This document shows positions 26,127-36,400 of a stretch of DNA of 64,000 bases, piece by piece. The translations under genes were made by a program, and so were the position numbers. Position 1 is the stretch's first letter. The number at the start of each line of letters is the position of its first letter. This DNA is from Zoogloea sp. (GTDB lineage Bacteria; Pseudomonadota; Gammaproteobacteria; Burkholderiales; Rhodocyclaceae), in assembly GCF_023150065.1 (NCBI RefSeq), contig NZ_JAKLLN010000010.1, positions 91,613 to 155,612 on the forward strand, written 5' to 3'. Under the pieces are notes generated by a model. That model ran no database searches. It saw only the letters and a list, made by a program, of their open reading frames with translations, and was not told where the DNA came from.

Positions 26127-27068
26127 TCAGGCCGACTTGCGCCGCAGGGCGGAGGGCGGCCGGCCCAGGGTGCGCACGAAGGCCCGGCGCATCCGCTCCT
26201 GATCGCCAAAGCCGTAGTCCCGGGCGATCTTCTGCACGGCCTCCGTGCCGCTCTCCAGGGCCGCCGCCGCGGCCTCCACCCGCAGTTTCTCCACCGCCCG
26301 TGCCGGCGTCACGCCCATCTCCTCGGTAAAGCGCCGGGAGAAGTGGCGCGGGCTCATGCACGCCCGGGCGGCCAGGGCGTCTACCTCCAGACGCTCGCCC
26401 AGATGCTGGCGGATGTAGTCCAGAAGGGACGCAAAGCGCCCGCCGGCCGGCTGCATCTCGGCCAGCTCCGAAAACTGCGACTGGCCGCCCGGCCGTCGGT
26501 AATACACCACCAGCTGCCGGGCCACCTGGCGCGCCACCGCCTCGCCCAGGTCGTCGGCGATCAGGGCCAGGGCCAGGTCGATGCCGGCCGAGATGCCGGC
26601 CGCGGTCCATACCGGGCCATCCTGCACATAGATCAGATCGGCATCCAGTTGCACCGAGGGAAAGCACTGCCGGAAGCGTGAGCTGCGCCGCCAGTGGGTG
26701 GTGGCCCGCCGGCCGTCGAGGAGCCCCGCGCTGGCCAGCAGCCAGGCGCCCGAGCAGACGCTGGCGGTGCGCCGGGCGCTGGCGCTGGTGGCCCGGACCA
26801 GGCCCAGGGTGGCGGGGCAGGTGGAGGCCTCATCCACGCCATCGCCGCCCACCACCAGCAGGGTGTCCGGCGCTTCGTTGGCGCCCGCCGGCCGGGTCAA
26901 CAGCACGGCGCCGCTGGAGCTGGCCACCGGGCCCCCGTCCCGGGACAGCAGGGCCAGCCGGTAGCTGTCGGCCACGAAGCGGTTGGCGGTTTCGAAGGCC
27001 GACAAGGGGCCGGCGGCGTCGAGGATCTGGAAGCCGGGATAGACCAGCAGGCTGATGAAGCGGGGCAT
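26127..27068 (-). CDS. GlxA-type transcriptional regulator (DJ-1/PfpI domain plus AraC HTH)
   Basis: A 313-residue protein. Residues about 5-170 form a DJ-1/PfpI-like domain with the nucleophile-elbow region VCSGAWLLASAGLLDGR and TTHW, as in FtrA/GlxA regulators. Residues about 205-310 are the AraC-type double helix-turn-helix (VDALAARACMSPRHFSRRF, then IARDYGFGDQERMRRAF). The start at 27068 fits the family (MPRFISLLVYPGFQILDAAG); the longer open frame upstream is out of family and antisense to the MFS gene. It is divergent from the MFS gene, with 105 bases between starts, so it probably regulates that transporter. Confidence 0.93.
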   Translation of the reverse strand: MPRFISLLVYPGFQILDAAGPLSAFETANRFVADSYRLALLSRDGGPVASSSGAVLLTRPAGANEAPDTLLVVGGDGVDEASTCPATLGLVRATSASARRTASVCSGAWLLASAGLLDGRRATTHWRRSSRFRQCFPSVQLDADLIYVQDGPVWTAAGISAGIDLALALIADDLGEAVARQVARQLVVYYRRPGGQSQFSELAEMQPAGGRFASLLDYIRQHLGERLEVDALAARACMSPRHFSRRFTEEMGVTPARAVEKLRVEAAAAALESGTEAVQKIARDYGFGDQERMRRAFVRTLGRPPSALRRKSA

Positions 27069-27173
27069 GGCGGGGATGGTAGAGAGGGTGGCAGAAAAGG
27101 TGGCTTTTGTGTCATTTACGCCATTCACTCTAGCCGGCGACCATGGCGGCGTCAAAGTCACCGGGAGCTTCCC

Positions 27174-28349
27174 ATGAACGCCAACGTATTTCTCCTCGCC
27201 CTCAGCCAGGCCCTGATGATGACCCTGGTCGGGCTGGTGCTGTCCAGCTCGGCCCGGGTGGCCGTGGGTCTGTCGGCACCGGCCGGGCTGGCCAACCTGC
27301 CCCTGGCGGCCCAGTACCTGGCCACCCTGCTGGTGCTGCATCCGGCCGCCCGGCTCATGAGTGCCCATGGCCGCCGTCCGGTGTTCGTGGGGGCTGCACT
27401 GGTGGGGGTGGCCGGGCTGCTGCTGGCGGCCCTGGCCGTTGCCCGGGGCAGCTTTGCCCTGTTCGTGCTGGCAGGCCTGGGCATCGGCGTGCTGGGTGGC
27501 GTGGGGCAGTTCTATCGCTTTGCCGCCATCGAAGCCGTGCCAGCAGCACGCAAGGGGCTGGCCGTGTCCCTCACCCTCACCGGCGGGGTGCTGGCGGCCT
27601 TCCTGGGGCCGTGGCTGGCGCGCTCCACCCGTCATCTGTTCGACACGCCTTTTCTCGCCAGTTTTCTGATCCTCGCCGCGCTGGCCGTGCTGGCAGCCGT
27701 GGCAGCAGGGCGCTTGCGTCTGCCCCCGCTGCCCCGACCGCCGGCCCTGGCGTCTCCCCGGCCGGCGCGGCAGCTGCTGGCCGACCCTGGCGTGGGGCTG
27801 GCGGTGGCCGCGGCGATGGTGGCCTACGGGGTCATGAACCTGCTGATGACCGCCACGCCCCTGGCCATGCTGTGCGCCGGCCACGATTTCGACGCCACCG
27901 CCACGGTGATCCAGTGGCATCTGGTGGCGATGTTCGCCCCGTCCTTCTTCACCGGGGGGCTGATCGGCCGTATTGGCGCGCTGCCGGTGATGGCCCTGGG
28001 TGTGCTGGCCAGCCTAGCGGCCATCGGCATCGCCTTGCTTGGCGACCGCTACGGGCACTTCCAGGTGGCACTGGTGCTGGTGGGCCTGGGCTGGAACCTG
28101 CTCTACGTGGGCGCCACCACGCGCCTCGCCGAGCGCTGGCGGGACGAGGAGAAGGGGCGGCTGCAGGCGCTCAACGACAGCCTGGTGTTCGCCGTGGTGA
28201 CGTTGGCCACCTTTGCCGCCGCACCCCTGGTGGACCGGCTGGGCTGGCCCCTGGTGAATGGGCTCGCGGCCGTGCCCTTGCTGGTGCTGCTGGCCTTGGT
28301 GGGGCGGGCGATCCTGCGGGGGCGTGCAAGGCTGGCGCCGGCAGGCTGA
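27174..28349 (+). CDS. Major facilitator superfamily transporter
   Basis: A 391-residue protein of about twelve hydrophobic segments with the MFS loop signature between segments 2 and 3 (RLMSAHGRRPVFVGAAL). A central cytoplasmic loop is rich in Pro/Arg (PPLPRPPALASPRPARQ). The second half has GGLIGRIGALPVMALG and a WNLLYVGATTRLAERW segment. The start at 27174 has GGGAG nine bases upstream. It is probably a proton-driven drug or metabolite exporter under the divergent GlxA-type regulator. The substrate is unknown. Confidence 0.9.
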   Translation: MNANVFLLALSQALMMTLVGLVLSSSARVAVGLSAPAGLANLPLAAQYLATLLVLHPAARLMSAHGRRPVFVGAALVGVAGLLLAALAVARGSFALFVLAGLGIGVLGGVGQFYRFAAIEAVPAARKGLAVSLTLTGGVLAAFLGPWLARSTRHLFDTPFLASFLILAALAVLAAVAAGRLRLPPLPRPPALASPRPARQLLADPGVGLAVAAAMVAYGVMNLLMTATPLAMLCAGHDFDATATVIQWHLVAMFAPSFFTGGLIGRIGALPVMALGVLASLAAIGIALLGDRYGHFQVALVLVGLGWNLLYVGATTRLAERWRDEEKGRLQALNDSLVFAVVTLATFAAAPLVDRLGWPLVNGLAAVPLLVLLALVGRAILRGRARLAPAG

Positions 28350-28398
28350 TCTCCCGTATGCTGCGCCGCTGTTCCATTGCCCCGCCACGAGCTGCCTG

Positions 28399-29070
28399 AT
28401 GTTTGCCCACCGCGCCCCCACCGCCGTCCTCTTCGATCTGGATGGCACCCTGCTGGATTCCATCCCCGATCTGTCCGAGGCCTGCCACCGGATGATGGTG
28501 GAGCTGGGGCGCCCGCCCCACGCCCTGGAGGTGATCCGCACTTTCGTGGGCAAGGGCATGCTCAACCTGGTGCGGCGCTGCCTGGCCGAGTCCGGTTCGG
28601 CCGGAGACGCCGAGGTGGAGGCGGCGGTGGAGGTCTTCCGCCGCCATTACGCGGTGGTCAACGGCGAGGGCACGCTGATCTACCCCGGCGTGGTGGAGGC
28701 GCTTGAGGCCTTCGAGGCGGCCGGGGTGCCCATGGCCTGCGTCACCAACAAGCCCGGGGCCTTTACCGGGCCGTTGCTCGAACGCACCGGCATCGCCCGC
28801 TTCTTCAGCGTAACGGTAAGCGGCGACACCCTGCCCGACAAGAAGCCCCACCCGGCGCCGCTGCTCCATGCCTGCAGCCAGCTGGGGGTGCCGGCGGATG
28901 CGGCGTGGATGATCGGCGACTCGGCCAACGACGCCGAGGCCGCCCGGGCCGCCGGCATGCCGGTGCTATTGGTCACCTACGGCTACAGCGAGGGCCGGCC
29001 GGTGGACAGCATCGAATGTGACGGGCTACTATCCAGCCTCGTCGATGCGCTGCCGCGCATCCTCACCTGA
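28399..29070 (+). CDS. gph: Phosphoglycolate phosphatase (HAD superfamily)
   Basis: A 223-residue HAD phosphatase. Motif I is FDLDGTLLDS with the nucleophile Asp, motif II is CVTNKPG, motif III is the Lys in PDKKPHPAPL, and motif IV is MIGDSANDAEAARAAGM. The cap-domain insertion (about residues 20-85) is typical of Gph. It hydrolyses 2-phosphoglycolate formed from DNA repair or oxygenase side reactions. Position upstream of trpE is the standard betaproteobacterial arrangement, which supports gph over other HAD types. There are 190 bases to trpE. Confidence 0.92.
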   Translation: MFAHRAPTAVLFDLDGTLLDSIPDLSEACHRMMVELGRPPHALEVIRTFVGKGMLNLVRRCLAESGSAGDAEVEAAVEVFRRHYAVVNGEGTLIYPGVVEALEAFEAAGVPMACVTNKPGAFTGPLLERTGIARFFSVTVSGDTLPDKKPHPAPLLHACSQLGVPADAAWMIGDSANDAEAARAAGMPVLLVTYGYSEGRPVDSIECDGLLSSLVDALPRILT

Positions 29071-29260
29071 ATTCACGGATACCCAACCATCGTGACCCGC
29101 AAGCGCATGTTCTTCGTCGAGGAGTTCCCTGCCGTTCGTATCCCCCGCTCTGGCGGATGCGGCGGCCGGTCATGGCTGCTCGCCTGAGCCAGCCCTGAAC
29201 TGTCGCGGGCCTGCCCCGTGATACCCTCGCGAAAAAGCACCATGCCCTTCCGGAGTCTCC
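29071..29260. other. gph-trpE gap, possible leader region
   Basis: These 190 bases contain one small open frame (GTG 29092 or ATG 29107 to TGA 29184-29186, 26-31 codons) with a single Trp codon near its end (GGRSWLLA). A lone Trp codon is a weak basis for calling a trp leader peptide, and no clear attenuator with a T-run follows. A GGAG site precedes trpE at about 29252. No other feature is seen. Confidence 0.3.
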
Positions 29261-30733
29261 ATGACCGAAGCCGAATTCAACGCCCTGGCCGCCCAGGGCT
29301 ATAACCGCATCCCGGTTACCCTCGAAACCTTTGCGGATCTCGACACCCCGCTCTCCGTCTACCTGAAGCTGGCCAACGCGCCCAACACCTACCTGCTCGA
29401 GTCCGTGCAGGGGGGCGAACGCTTCGGCCGCTATTCCATCATCGGCCTTGCCGCCTCGACCCGCATCGAGGTGCATGGCCGCTCGGTGCTGCTGCTCACC
29501 AACGACCGCCTGGTGGAGCGTCGCGATTATGGCGACCCTCTCAACTTCGTCGCCGAGTTCATGGACCGCATCAAGGTGCCGCCCCGCGACCACCTGCCAC
29601 GCTTTGCCGGTGGCCTGGTGGGCTGCTTCGGCTACGACACCGTGCGCTATATCGAACCGCGCCTGGCCAAGACCGAGAAACCCGACGCGCTGGAAACCCC
29701 GGACATCCTGCTGCTGCTGTCCGAAGAGATCGCCATCGTCGACAACCTCTCCGGCAAGCTGACCCTGGTGGTGTATGCCGAGCCCGAGGTGCCCAACGCC
29801 TACGTGCGCGCCGTGCGCCGCCTGAAGGTGCTGCTGGCCAAGCTGCGCGAGCCGGTGAGCGTGCCCGTCGAGCAGATCTCCGAGCCCGCCGAGGCGGTGT
29901 CCAGCTTTGGCGAGGAGGCCTTCAAGGCCGCCGTGCAAAAGGCCAAGGACTACATCGTAGAAGGCGACATCATGCAGGTGGTGCTGAGCCAGCGCATGAG
30001 CAAGCCCTTTGCCGCCAGCCCCCTGGCCCTGTACCGGGCGATCCGCAGCCTCAACCCCTCGCCCTACATGTTCTATTTCAACTTCGAGGAGTTCCAGGTG
30101 GTGGGCGCGTCCCCCGAGATCCTGGTGCGCCTCGAGGATGGCGACGTGACGGTGCGCCCCATCGCCGGCACCCGCAAGCGTGGCGCCACCCACGACGAGG
30201 ACCAGGCCCTCGAGGCCGAGCTGCTGGCCGACCAGAAGGAGCTCGCCGAGCACACCCAGCTCCTCGATCTGGGCCGCAATGACTGCGGCCGGGTGGCCCG
30301 CACCGGCACCGTCAAGGTCACCGAGCGCTTCACCGTCGAGCGCTACTCCCATGTGATGCACATCGTCTCCAACGTGGAAGGCAAGCTCAAGGACGGGCTC
30401 AACGCCCTGGCCGTGCTGCGTGCCACCTTCCCGGCGGGCACCGTGTCCGGCGCCCCCAAGCTGCGGGCCATGGAGATCATCGACGAGCTGGAACCCACCA
30501 AGCGCGGCATCTACGCCGGCTCGGTCGGCTACCTGGGTTTCCACGGCGACATGGACCTGGCCATCGCCATCCGCACCGCGGTGGTCAAGGACGGCCAGAT
30601 CCACGTGCAGGCCGGCGCCGGCATCGTCGCCGACTCCAACCCGGAAGCCGAATGGCAGGAGACCCGCAGCAAGGCCCGCGCCATGCTGCGTGCCGCCGAG
30701 ATCGCCGAAGCCGGACTCGACACACGCCTGTGA
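29261..30733 (+). CDS. trpE: Anthranilate synthase component I
   Basis: A 490-residue chorismate-using enzyme, first step of tryptophan synthesis. The N-terminus holds the Trp feedback motif LLES (in [17 protein letters not shown]). The C-terminal chorismate-binding domain has [67 protein letters not shown] and [16 protein letters not shown], all intact. Length is normal. It heads trpE-trpG-trpD-trpC; trpB, trpA and trpF are not in this window. A hairpin (CGCCCGC/GCGGGCG) lies in the 132-base gap before trpG. Confidence 0.97.
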   Translation: MTEAEFNALAAQGYNRIPVTLETFADLDTPLSVYLKLANAPNTYLLESVQGGERFGRYSIIGLAASTRIEVHGRSVLLLTNDRLVERRDYGDPLNFVAEFMDRIKVPPRDHLPRFAGGLVGCFGYDTVRYIEPRLAKTEKPDALETPDILLLLSEEIAIVDNLSGKLTLVVYAEPEVPNAYVRAVRRLKVLLAKLREPVSVPVEQISEPAEAVSSFGEEAFKAAVQKAKDYIVEGDIMQVVLSQRMSKPFAASPLALYRAIRSLNPSPYMFYFNFEEFQVVGASPEILVRLEDGDVTVRPIAGTRKRGATHDEDQALEAELLADQKELAEHTQLLDLGRNDCGRVARTGTVKVTERFTVERYSHVMHIVSNVEGKLKDGLNALAVLRATFPAGTVSGAPKLRAMEIIDELEPTKRGIYAGSVGYLGFHGDMDLAIAIRTAVVKDGQIHVQAGAGIVADSNPEAEWQETRSKARAMLRAAEIAEAGLDTRL

Positions 30734-30865
30734 TCGCCCGGTTTGCGGCCTTGCGAACCTGACCTGCCCGCAGCCGCCCGCGACCGGCGGGCGCTGTGAA
30801 AAAAATGATTCCCCTGCGCTGACCGCCACCGCGCCGCAGCGCAATTCCGGAAAGGAATGACAGCC

Positions 30866-31438
30866 ATGTTGCTGATGATCGACAACTACGACAGCTTCAC
30901 CTACAACCTCGTGCAGTACTTCGGCGAGCTGGGCGCCGACGTGAAGGTGTTCCGCAACGACGAGATCAGCGTCGAGCAGATCGCCCACCTGCAGCCCGAC
31001 CAGATCGTCGTCTCGCCGGGGCCGTGTTCGCCGGCCGAGGCGGGCATCTCGGTGGCCGCCATCAAGGAATTTTCCGGCAAGATCCCGCTGCTGGGGGTGT
31101 GCCTCGGCCACCAGAGCATCGGCGCGGCCTTTGGCGGCAAGATCATCCACGCCAAGCAGCTCATGCACGGCAAGGTGTCGCCGGTGCATCACCTGGACCA
31201 GGGCGTGTTCAAGGGCCTGCCCAACCCCCTCACCTGCACCCGCTACCACTCCCTGGCCATCGAGCGCGAGAGCCTGCCCGACTGCCTGGAGGTGACCGCC
31301 TGGACCGACGACGGGGAGATCATGGGGGTGCGCCACAAGACCCTGCAGGTGGAGGGCGTGCAGTTCCACCCCGAGTCCATCCTCACCGAGCGTGGCCACG
31401 ACCTGCTGCGCAACTTCCTCGAACAATCCAAAGCCTGA
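30866..31438 (+). CDS. trpG: Anthranilate synthase component II (glutamine amidotransferase)
   Basis: A 190-residue class I amidotransferase that supplies ammonia to TrpE. It has the family start [15 protein letters not shown], the oxyanion loop [13 protein letters not shown], the nucleophile Cys in [15 protein letters not shown], and the catalytic His/Glu in FHPESILTE. The start at 30866 is preferred to 30857 because AAAGGA at 30851-30856 is then correctly spaced and MLLMIDNY is the usual N-terminus. It may also serve p-aminobenzoate synthase, as in other bacteria with a single TrpG/PabA; this cannot be told here. Confidence 0.96.
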   Translation: MLLMIDNYDSFTYNLVQYFGELGADVKVFRNDEISVEQIAHLQPDQIVVSPGPCSPAEAGISVAAIKEFSGKIPLLGVCLGHQSIGAAFGGKIIHAKQLMHGKVSPVHHLDQGVFKGLPNPLTCTRYHSLAIERESLPDCLEVTAWTDDGEIMGVRHKTLQVEGVQFHPESILTERGHDLLRNFLEQSKA

Positions 31439-31452
31439 CCCCGGAGCCCCCC

Positions 31453-32481
31453 ATGACCTTTAGCGCCCAGGAAGCCCTGCAACGCACCATCGACCACCGG
31501 GAGATCTTCTACGACGAGATGCTCTCCCTGATGCGTCAGATCATGGCCGGCGAGATCTCGCCGGTGATGACCGCCGCCATCCTGACCGGCCTGCGGGTCA
31601 AGAAGGAGACCATCGGCGAGATCGCCGCCGCGGCGACGGTGATGCGCGAGCTGTCCACCAAGGTGGTGGTGCCGGCCGATGACAACTTCCTGGACGTGGT
31701 GGGTACCGGGGGCGATGGCTCCCACACCTTCAACATCTCCACCGCCACCATCTTCGTGGCGGCGGCGGCTGGTGCCAAGGTGGCCAAGCACGGCGGGCGC
31801 AGCGTCTCCAGCAAGTCGGGCAGCGCCGACGTGCTGGAGTCCCTGGGGGTCAATCTCAACCTCAACGCCGCCCAGGTGGCCGAGTGCATCGCCGAGACCG
31901 GCATCGGCTTCATGTTCGCCCCCAACCACCACAGCGCCATGAAGAACGTGGCCCCGGTGCGCCGGGAGATGGGCGTGCGCACCCTGTTCAACATCCTCGG
32001 CCCCCTCACCAACCCGGCCGGTGCGCCCAACACCCTGCTGGGGGTCTTCCACCCCGACCTGGTGGGCATCTGCGTGCGCGTGATGCAGCGCCTGGGCGCC
32101 CGGCACGTGCTGGTGGTGCATGGCCGCGACAGCATGGACGAGGTGTCCCTGGGCGCCGCGACCCTGGTGGGCGAGCTGAAGGACGGGGAGATCCGTGAAT
32201 ACGAGATCCACCCGGAAGACTTCGGCCTGACCATGATGGCCAGCCGCAATCTCAAGGTGGCCGACGCCGACGGGTCAAAGGCCATGCTGCTGGGCGTGCT
32301 CGACAACCAGCCCGGCGCCGCCCGGGAGATCGTGGCCCTCAACGCCGGCACGGCGCTGTACACCGCCAACGTGGTTGGCTCCATCGGTGAGGGCATCGTC
32401 AAGGCCCGCGAGGTCATCGCCTCCGGCGCCGCCCGGGCAAAGCTGGAGGCCTTTGTGGCCTGTACCAGGCGCTTTGCCTGA
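31453..32481 (+). CDS. trpD: Anthranilate phosphoribosyltransferase
   Basis: A 342-residue enzyme that joins anthranilate to PRPP. It has a helical N-terminal domain, the PRPP-binding [34 protein letters not shown], the [20 protein letters not shown] anthranilate site, and [11 protein letters not shown]. The usual KHGNR is KHGGR here, a mild substitution. It starts 14 bases after trpG, with a CGGAG site. It is separated from trpC by 174 bases holding an inverted-repeat element, unusual for genes that are often only a few bases apart. Confidence 0.97.
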   Translation: MTFSAQEALQRTIDHREIFYDEMLSLMRQIMAGEISPVMTAAILTGLRVKKETIGEIAAAATVMRELSTKVVVPADDNFLDVVGTGGDGSHTFNISTATIFVAAAAGAKVAKHGGRSVSSKSGSADVLESLGVNLNLNAAQVAECIAETGIGFMFAPNHHSAMKNVAPVRREMGVRTLFNILGPLTNPAGAPNTLLGVFHPDLVGICVRVMQRLGARHVLVVHGRDSMDEVSLGAATLVGELKDGEIREYEIHPEDFGLTMMASRNLKVADADGSKAMLLGVLDNQPGAAREIVALNAGTALYTANVVGSIGEGIVKAREVIASGAARAKLEAFVACTRRFA

Positions 32482-32501
32482 GGCCGCAGGCTGAATGTCC
32501 G

Positions 32502-32584
32502 TGGGGTCGAGTTCATTCGACCTCAGGGCGTTGATCATCCACATGCCGTTCGCCACAGTCTGCGGTCGAACGAGTCCGACCCCA
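32502..32584. repeat. REP-like inverted repeat between trpD and trpC
   Basis: Two 21-base arms, TGGGGTCGAGTTCATTCGACC (32502-32522) and its imperfect inverse (32564-32584), match at 17 of 21 positions and enclose 41 bases. Arms of the GGGGTC...GACCCC type are common in dispersed intergenic palindromes linked to RAYT transposases. No second copy was found in this window, so repetition is inferred. Confidence 0.55.
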
Positions 32585-32655
32585 CCGCCGCGCCGGTCGG
32601 AGACAGACTGCCAGCGTGCTGGACCCGGAAACGATATCCACGAAAGAACACACTG

Positions 32656-33444
32656 ATGTCCGACATCCTCAACAAGATCCTCGCCGTGAAGCACGAGGAA
32701 GTGGCTGCCGCCCGGGCGGTAGTCTCCGACGCCGCCGTGCGTGATCTGGCGGCCGCCCAGGCGCCGGCCCGCGATTTTGTCGGGGCGATCCGCAGCAAGA
32801 TCGCCGCCGGCCGCGCCGCCGTCATCTCCGAGATCAAGAAGGCCAGCCCCTCCAAGGGGGTGATCCGGGCCGACTTTCGGCCGGCCGAGATCGCCGCCGC
32901 CTACGAAAAGGCCGGCGCCGCTTGCCTTTCGGTGCTGACCGACCGGCAGTTCTTCCAGGGCGCCCCCGAGTACCTGCAGGCCGCCCGCGCCGCCTGCAGC
33001 CTGCCGGCCCTGCGCAAGGACTTCCTGGTGGACAGCTACCAGGTGTACGAAGCCCGGGCCATGGGCGCCGACGCCATCCTGCTGATCGCCGGGGCCCTCA
33101 GCCTGGCCGAGATGCAGGAGATGGAAGCCATTGCCGAGGGGCTCGGTCTGGGCGTGCTGGTGGAGGTGCACAACGGCGCCGAGCTGGATCTGGCGCTGCA
33201 GTTGCGCACGCCGCTGCTGGGCATCAACAACCGCAACCTCCGCACCTTCGAGGTCAGCCTGCAGACCACCCTCGATCTGCTGCCGCGCATCCCGGCCGAC
33301 CGCATCGTGGTCACCGAATCCGGCATCCTGGCGCCGGCCGATGTGGCCCTGATGCGGGCCAACCAGGTCAACGCCTTCTTGGTCGGCGAGGCCTTCATGC
33401 GTGCCGACGACCCGGGTGCCGGACTGGCGGCCCTGTTCGGCTGA
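32656..33444 (+). CDS. trpC: Indole-3-glycerol-phosphate synthase
   Basis: A 262-residue TIM-barrel enzyme catalysing ring closure of CdRP to indole-glycerol phosphate. Motifs are [17 protein letters not shown] with the catalytic Lys, [55 protein letters not shown] and [15 protein letters not shown]. It is monofunctional: there is no TrpF domain. The stop is four bases before the tamB start, so the two are probably on one transcript. The spacing after trpD suggests the inverted repeat inserted within the operon. Confidence 0.97.
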   Translation: MSDILNKILAVKHEEVAAARAVVSDAAVRDLAAAQAPARDFVGAIRSKIAAGRAAVISEIKKASPSKGVIRADFRPAEIAAAYEKAGAACLSVLTDRQFFQGAPEYLQAARAACSLPALRKDFLVDSYQVYEARAMGADAILLIAGALSLAEMQEMEAIAEGLGLGVLVEVHNGAELDLALQLRTPLLGINNRNLRTFEVSLQTTLDLLPRIPADRIVVTESGILAPADVALMRANQVNAFLVGEAFMRADDPGAGLAALFG

Positions 33445-33447
33445 TCC

Positions 33448-36400
33448 ATGAGCGAGGTACCGGCACCGCCGGCAGACGCTGCACCGCCTGGCACGCCGGG
33501 TGAGTCGCCCGGGCCGGCGCCCCGTCGCCGGGAGTCCTGGGCTGCGCGCCTGACCCGCGGAGGGCTGGGCCTGTGCCTCGGCCTGGTTGTGGTGGTGCTG
33601 CTGCTGGTCGGCTGGCTGGGCGCAACCGCCTCGGGGTTGCGTACCCTGGCCGAGCTGGCCGGCAGCCTGAGCGGTGGCCTGGTGCGCATCGAGAAGCCCG
33701 AGGGCTACCTGCTGGGCGAGTGGCGGGCGGGGGCCGTGCACGTGCGCACGCCGACCCTGCAGGTGGACGTCCTCAACCTCCAGCTGGACTGGCGCCCCGG
33801 CGCCCTGATGGGCCGGCGTTTCGAGGCGGCGAACCTGAGCGCTTCGGAGCTCCGCGTGGCGAGCCAGCCCAGCACCGAACCTGCCACCCTGCCGGCCAGC
33901 CTCGTGCTGCCCCTGGCCCTGCAGCTCGACCGGGTGAGCATCGACCGTCTGCGCATCGCCGACCTGGTGGACGGCCAGCCGACCGCACCCACGCTCGAAC
34001 TCACCGCCCTGGCGGGCCGGCTGGTGTCGGATGGGCGCCATCATCAGCTCACCGACCTGCGGGCGGGCGCCCCCTTTGGCCAGCTCGCGGCGGATGTCAC
34101 GCTGGACGGCCAGGCGCCGTTTCCGCTCAAGGCCCGCGCCCATCTGAACACCGTCCAGGACGGCGAAGCCTACGCCGTGGACGCCGAAGCCGACGGCACC
34201 CTGGCCGAGCTCGGCCTGACTGCCACGGCGAGTGGCGCCGGCCTGCGCGGCGACGTCCGGCTGGCAGCCACCCCTTTCGCACCGCTGCCCTTGCGCTCGG
34301 GGCAGCTCAGCCTGCGCGACGTGGATCCTGCGCGTTTCCATGCCGCCGCGCCCACGGCCCGTCTCGACATCGAGCTGGAGCTGGTGCCCCAGGCGTCGGC
34401 CGATGCCCCGGCCGGCCAGCCCGTGGCGCCGGCCGACTGGGTGCTCAGCGGGCCGCTGCGGGTCGTCAATCACACGCCGGGGGCCCAGGATGCCGGGGCC
34501 CTGCCCATCGAGTCGCTGCAGGCCAGCCTGCGCTGGGCCAGCGGCGAACTGGCCGCGTCGGGGCTGGTGCTGAAGGTGCCGGGCGAGGGGCGGGCCACGG
34601 GCATCCTGCGCTGGAAATCCCCCGGCAAAGACGAGGCCGGTTTCGGGCGGGTCGACGCCGATCTGCGCATCAGCGGCCTGGATGCGCGGCGCCTGGACCG
34701 ACGCGCGGTGAAAACCCGCATCGCCGGCGAGATCACCGCCCGGGCCGATGCCGACACCCAGATCGTTCAGGCCGACCTGGCCGACGCCCGCCTGGCCTTG
34801 CGCCTGAAGGCCCGCCATGGGGCCGGGGTGATCCATGTGGACGAGGCGGTGGCCAGCGCCCGGGCGGCGCGCCTGGCGCTGAGCGGCACGCTGGCGCTGA
34901 CGGGGACGGGGGCTTTCGACGCCCGGGGCACCTTGAGCCATTTTGACCCCCGCGCCTTCGTCGCAACGGCGCCGCCGGCCGATCTCAATGCCCGCTTCGA
35001 GGCTCGCGGCCAGCGACTTCCGCAGCTGGCGGGGGCGTTGGACTTCGAGCTGGCGCCCAGCCAGCTGGAGGGCAAACCTCTGGCGGGCAAGGGCGAGCTG
35101 GCCATCGACGGCAGCGTGCTGACTCGCAGTGACGTGAAGCTCGATCTGGCGGGCAACCGCCTGACTGCCCAGGGGCGCTACGGCCGCCCGGGGGATAGCC
35201 TGGCCCTTCATCTTGATGCACCGGCGCTGGGCGCCCTGGGCCACGGGCTGGACGGGCGACTCAAGGCCGATGGCGTGCTGCGGGGCAGTGTGGCCCAGCC
35301 GGCCGGTGAGTTTTCGGTGCTGGCCGAGCGGCTGGAGGCCGGCGGCGTGCGCATCGACGCCGTCAACGGGCAGGGGCGGATCGCCCCGGGGCGCGGTGGC
35401 GAGCTCAAGCTGAACCTGGCCCTGGCCGGGCTGCGGGCGGGGGAGGACAAGGAAGTGCTGGTGCGTCGTGGCAGCCTGACCCTGGGCGGAACCCGGGATG
35501 CCAGCACGGCACGGCTCGAGGTGCATGGCTTCCGGCAGCATTCCCTGGTCACCACGCTGGTCGGCAGCCTGTCGGATGGTCCCCGCTGGGACGGGCGGCT
35601 GGAGAGTCTGGAGCTGAGCGGCGACTATCCGGTCCGGCTGCTGGCCCCGGCGCCCCTCGTGCTGTCACCGACGGTCGTGAGCCTGGGCCTGGCCGAGCTG
35701 CGGGGCGGCAGCGGCGGGCTCTACCGGCTGGAAGAAACCCGCTGGGAGGCCCGCCACCTGGTGGCGCGTGGGCGGGTCAGCGGTGTCCAGGTGGGGGTGA
35801 TGCTGGACCCCAACACCCGCGCGGTGCGGCGCCAGGGCGACTCCCTGCAGATGGGCGGCGAGTGGGACGTGGACATTGGCGAACAGGCCAACGGCTACGT
35901 GCGTTTCCAGCGCGAGAAGGGGGATCTGATCCTGCAGGGGGACATGCCGGTGCGGCTTGGCCTGAGCGATCTGCAACTCACCGTGTCGGCCGCCGCCAGC
36001 CGCCTGGCCTTTGGTTTCAGCGCCCGTGGCAGCCAGCTGGGCAGCCTGGCCGGGTCGGGGTCGGCCCTGGCCGAGCGCACCGCCGATGGCAGCCTGCGCC
36101 TGGTGCCGGGGGCGCCGCTGCTGGGGTCGGCCAGCCTCGACATGCCTTCCATCGCCTGGGCCGGCCCCCTGGCCGACCAGAACCTCAAGACCGATGGCAG
36201 CCTGAAGGGCGAGTTCACCCTGGCCGGCACCCCGGCGCGGCCCGAGACGGCGGGGCGCCTGCGCGGCGAGAAGCTCGATTTCGTGATGGCGGACCAGGGC
36301 CTGCACCTGTCGGGGGGCACCCTGGTGGCCGAGTTCAACCGCGAAGTGCTGCGGCTGGACGAGCTGAGCTTTGTCTCCCCCAACCGGGTCCGGCCCCGGG

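Noticed and set aside
29092..29186. trpE leader peptide
   Set aside because: It has only one Trp codon, and no antiterminator/terminator pair with a T-run follows; kept only as a weak note for the gap.
30770..30810. Terminator between trpE and trpG
   Set aside because: The CGCCCGC/GCGGGCG hairpin is followed by an A-run on the plus strand, not a T-run, and trpG continues the operon.
32275..35541. A 1,088-codon minus-strand frame opposite trpC and tamB
   Set aside because: It is antisense to recognised genes and shows no family motif.
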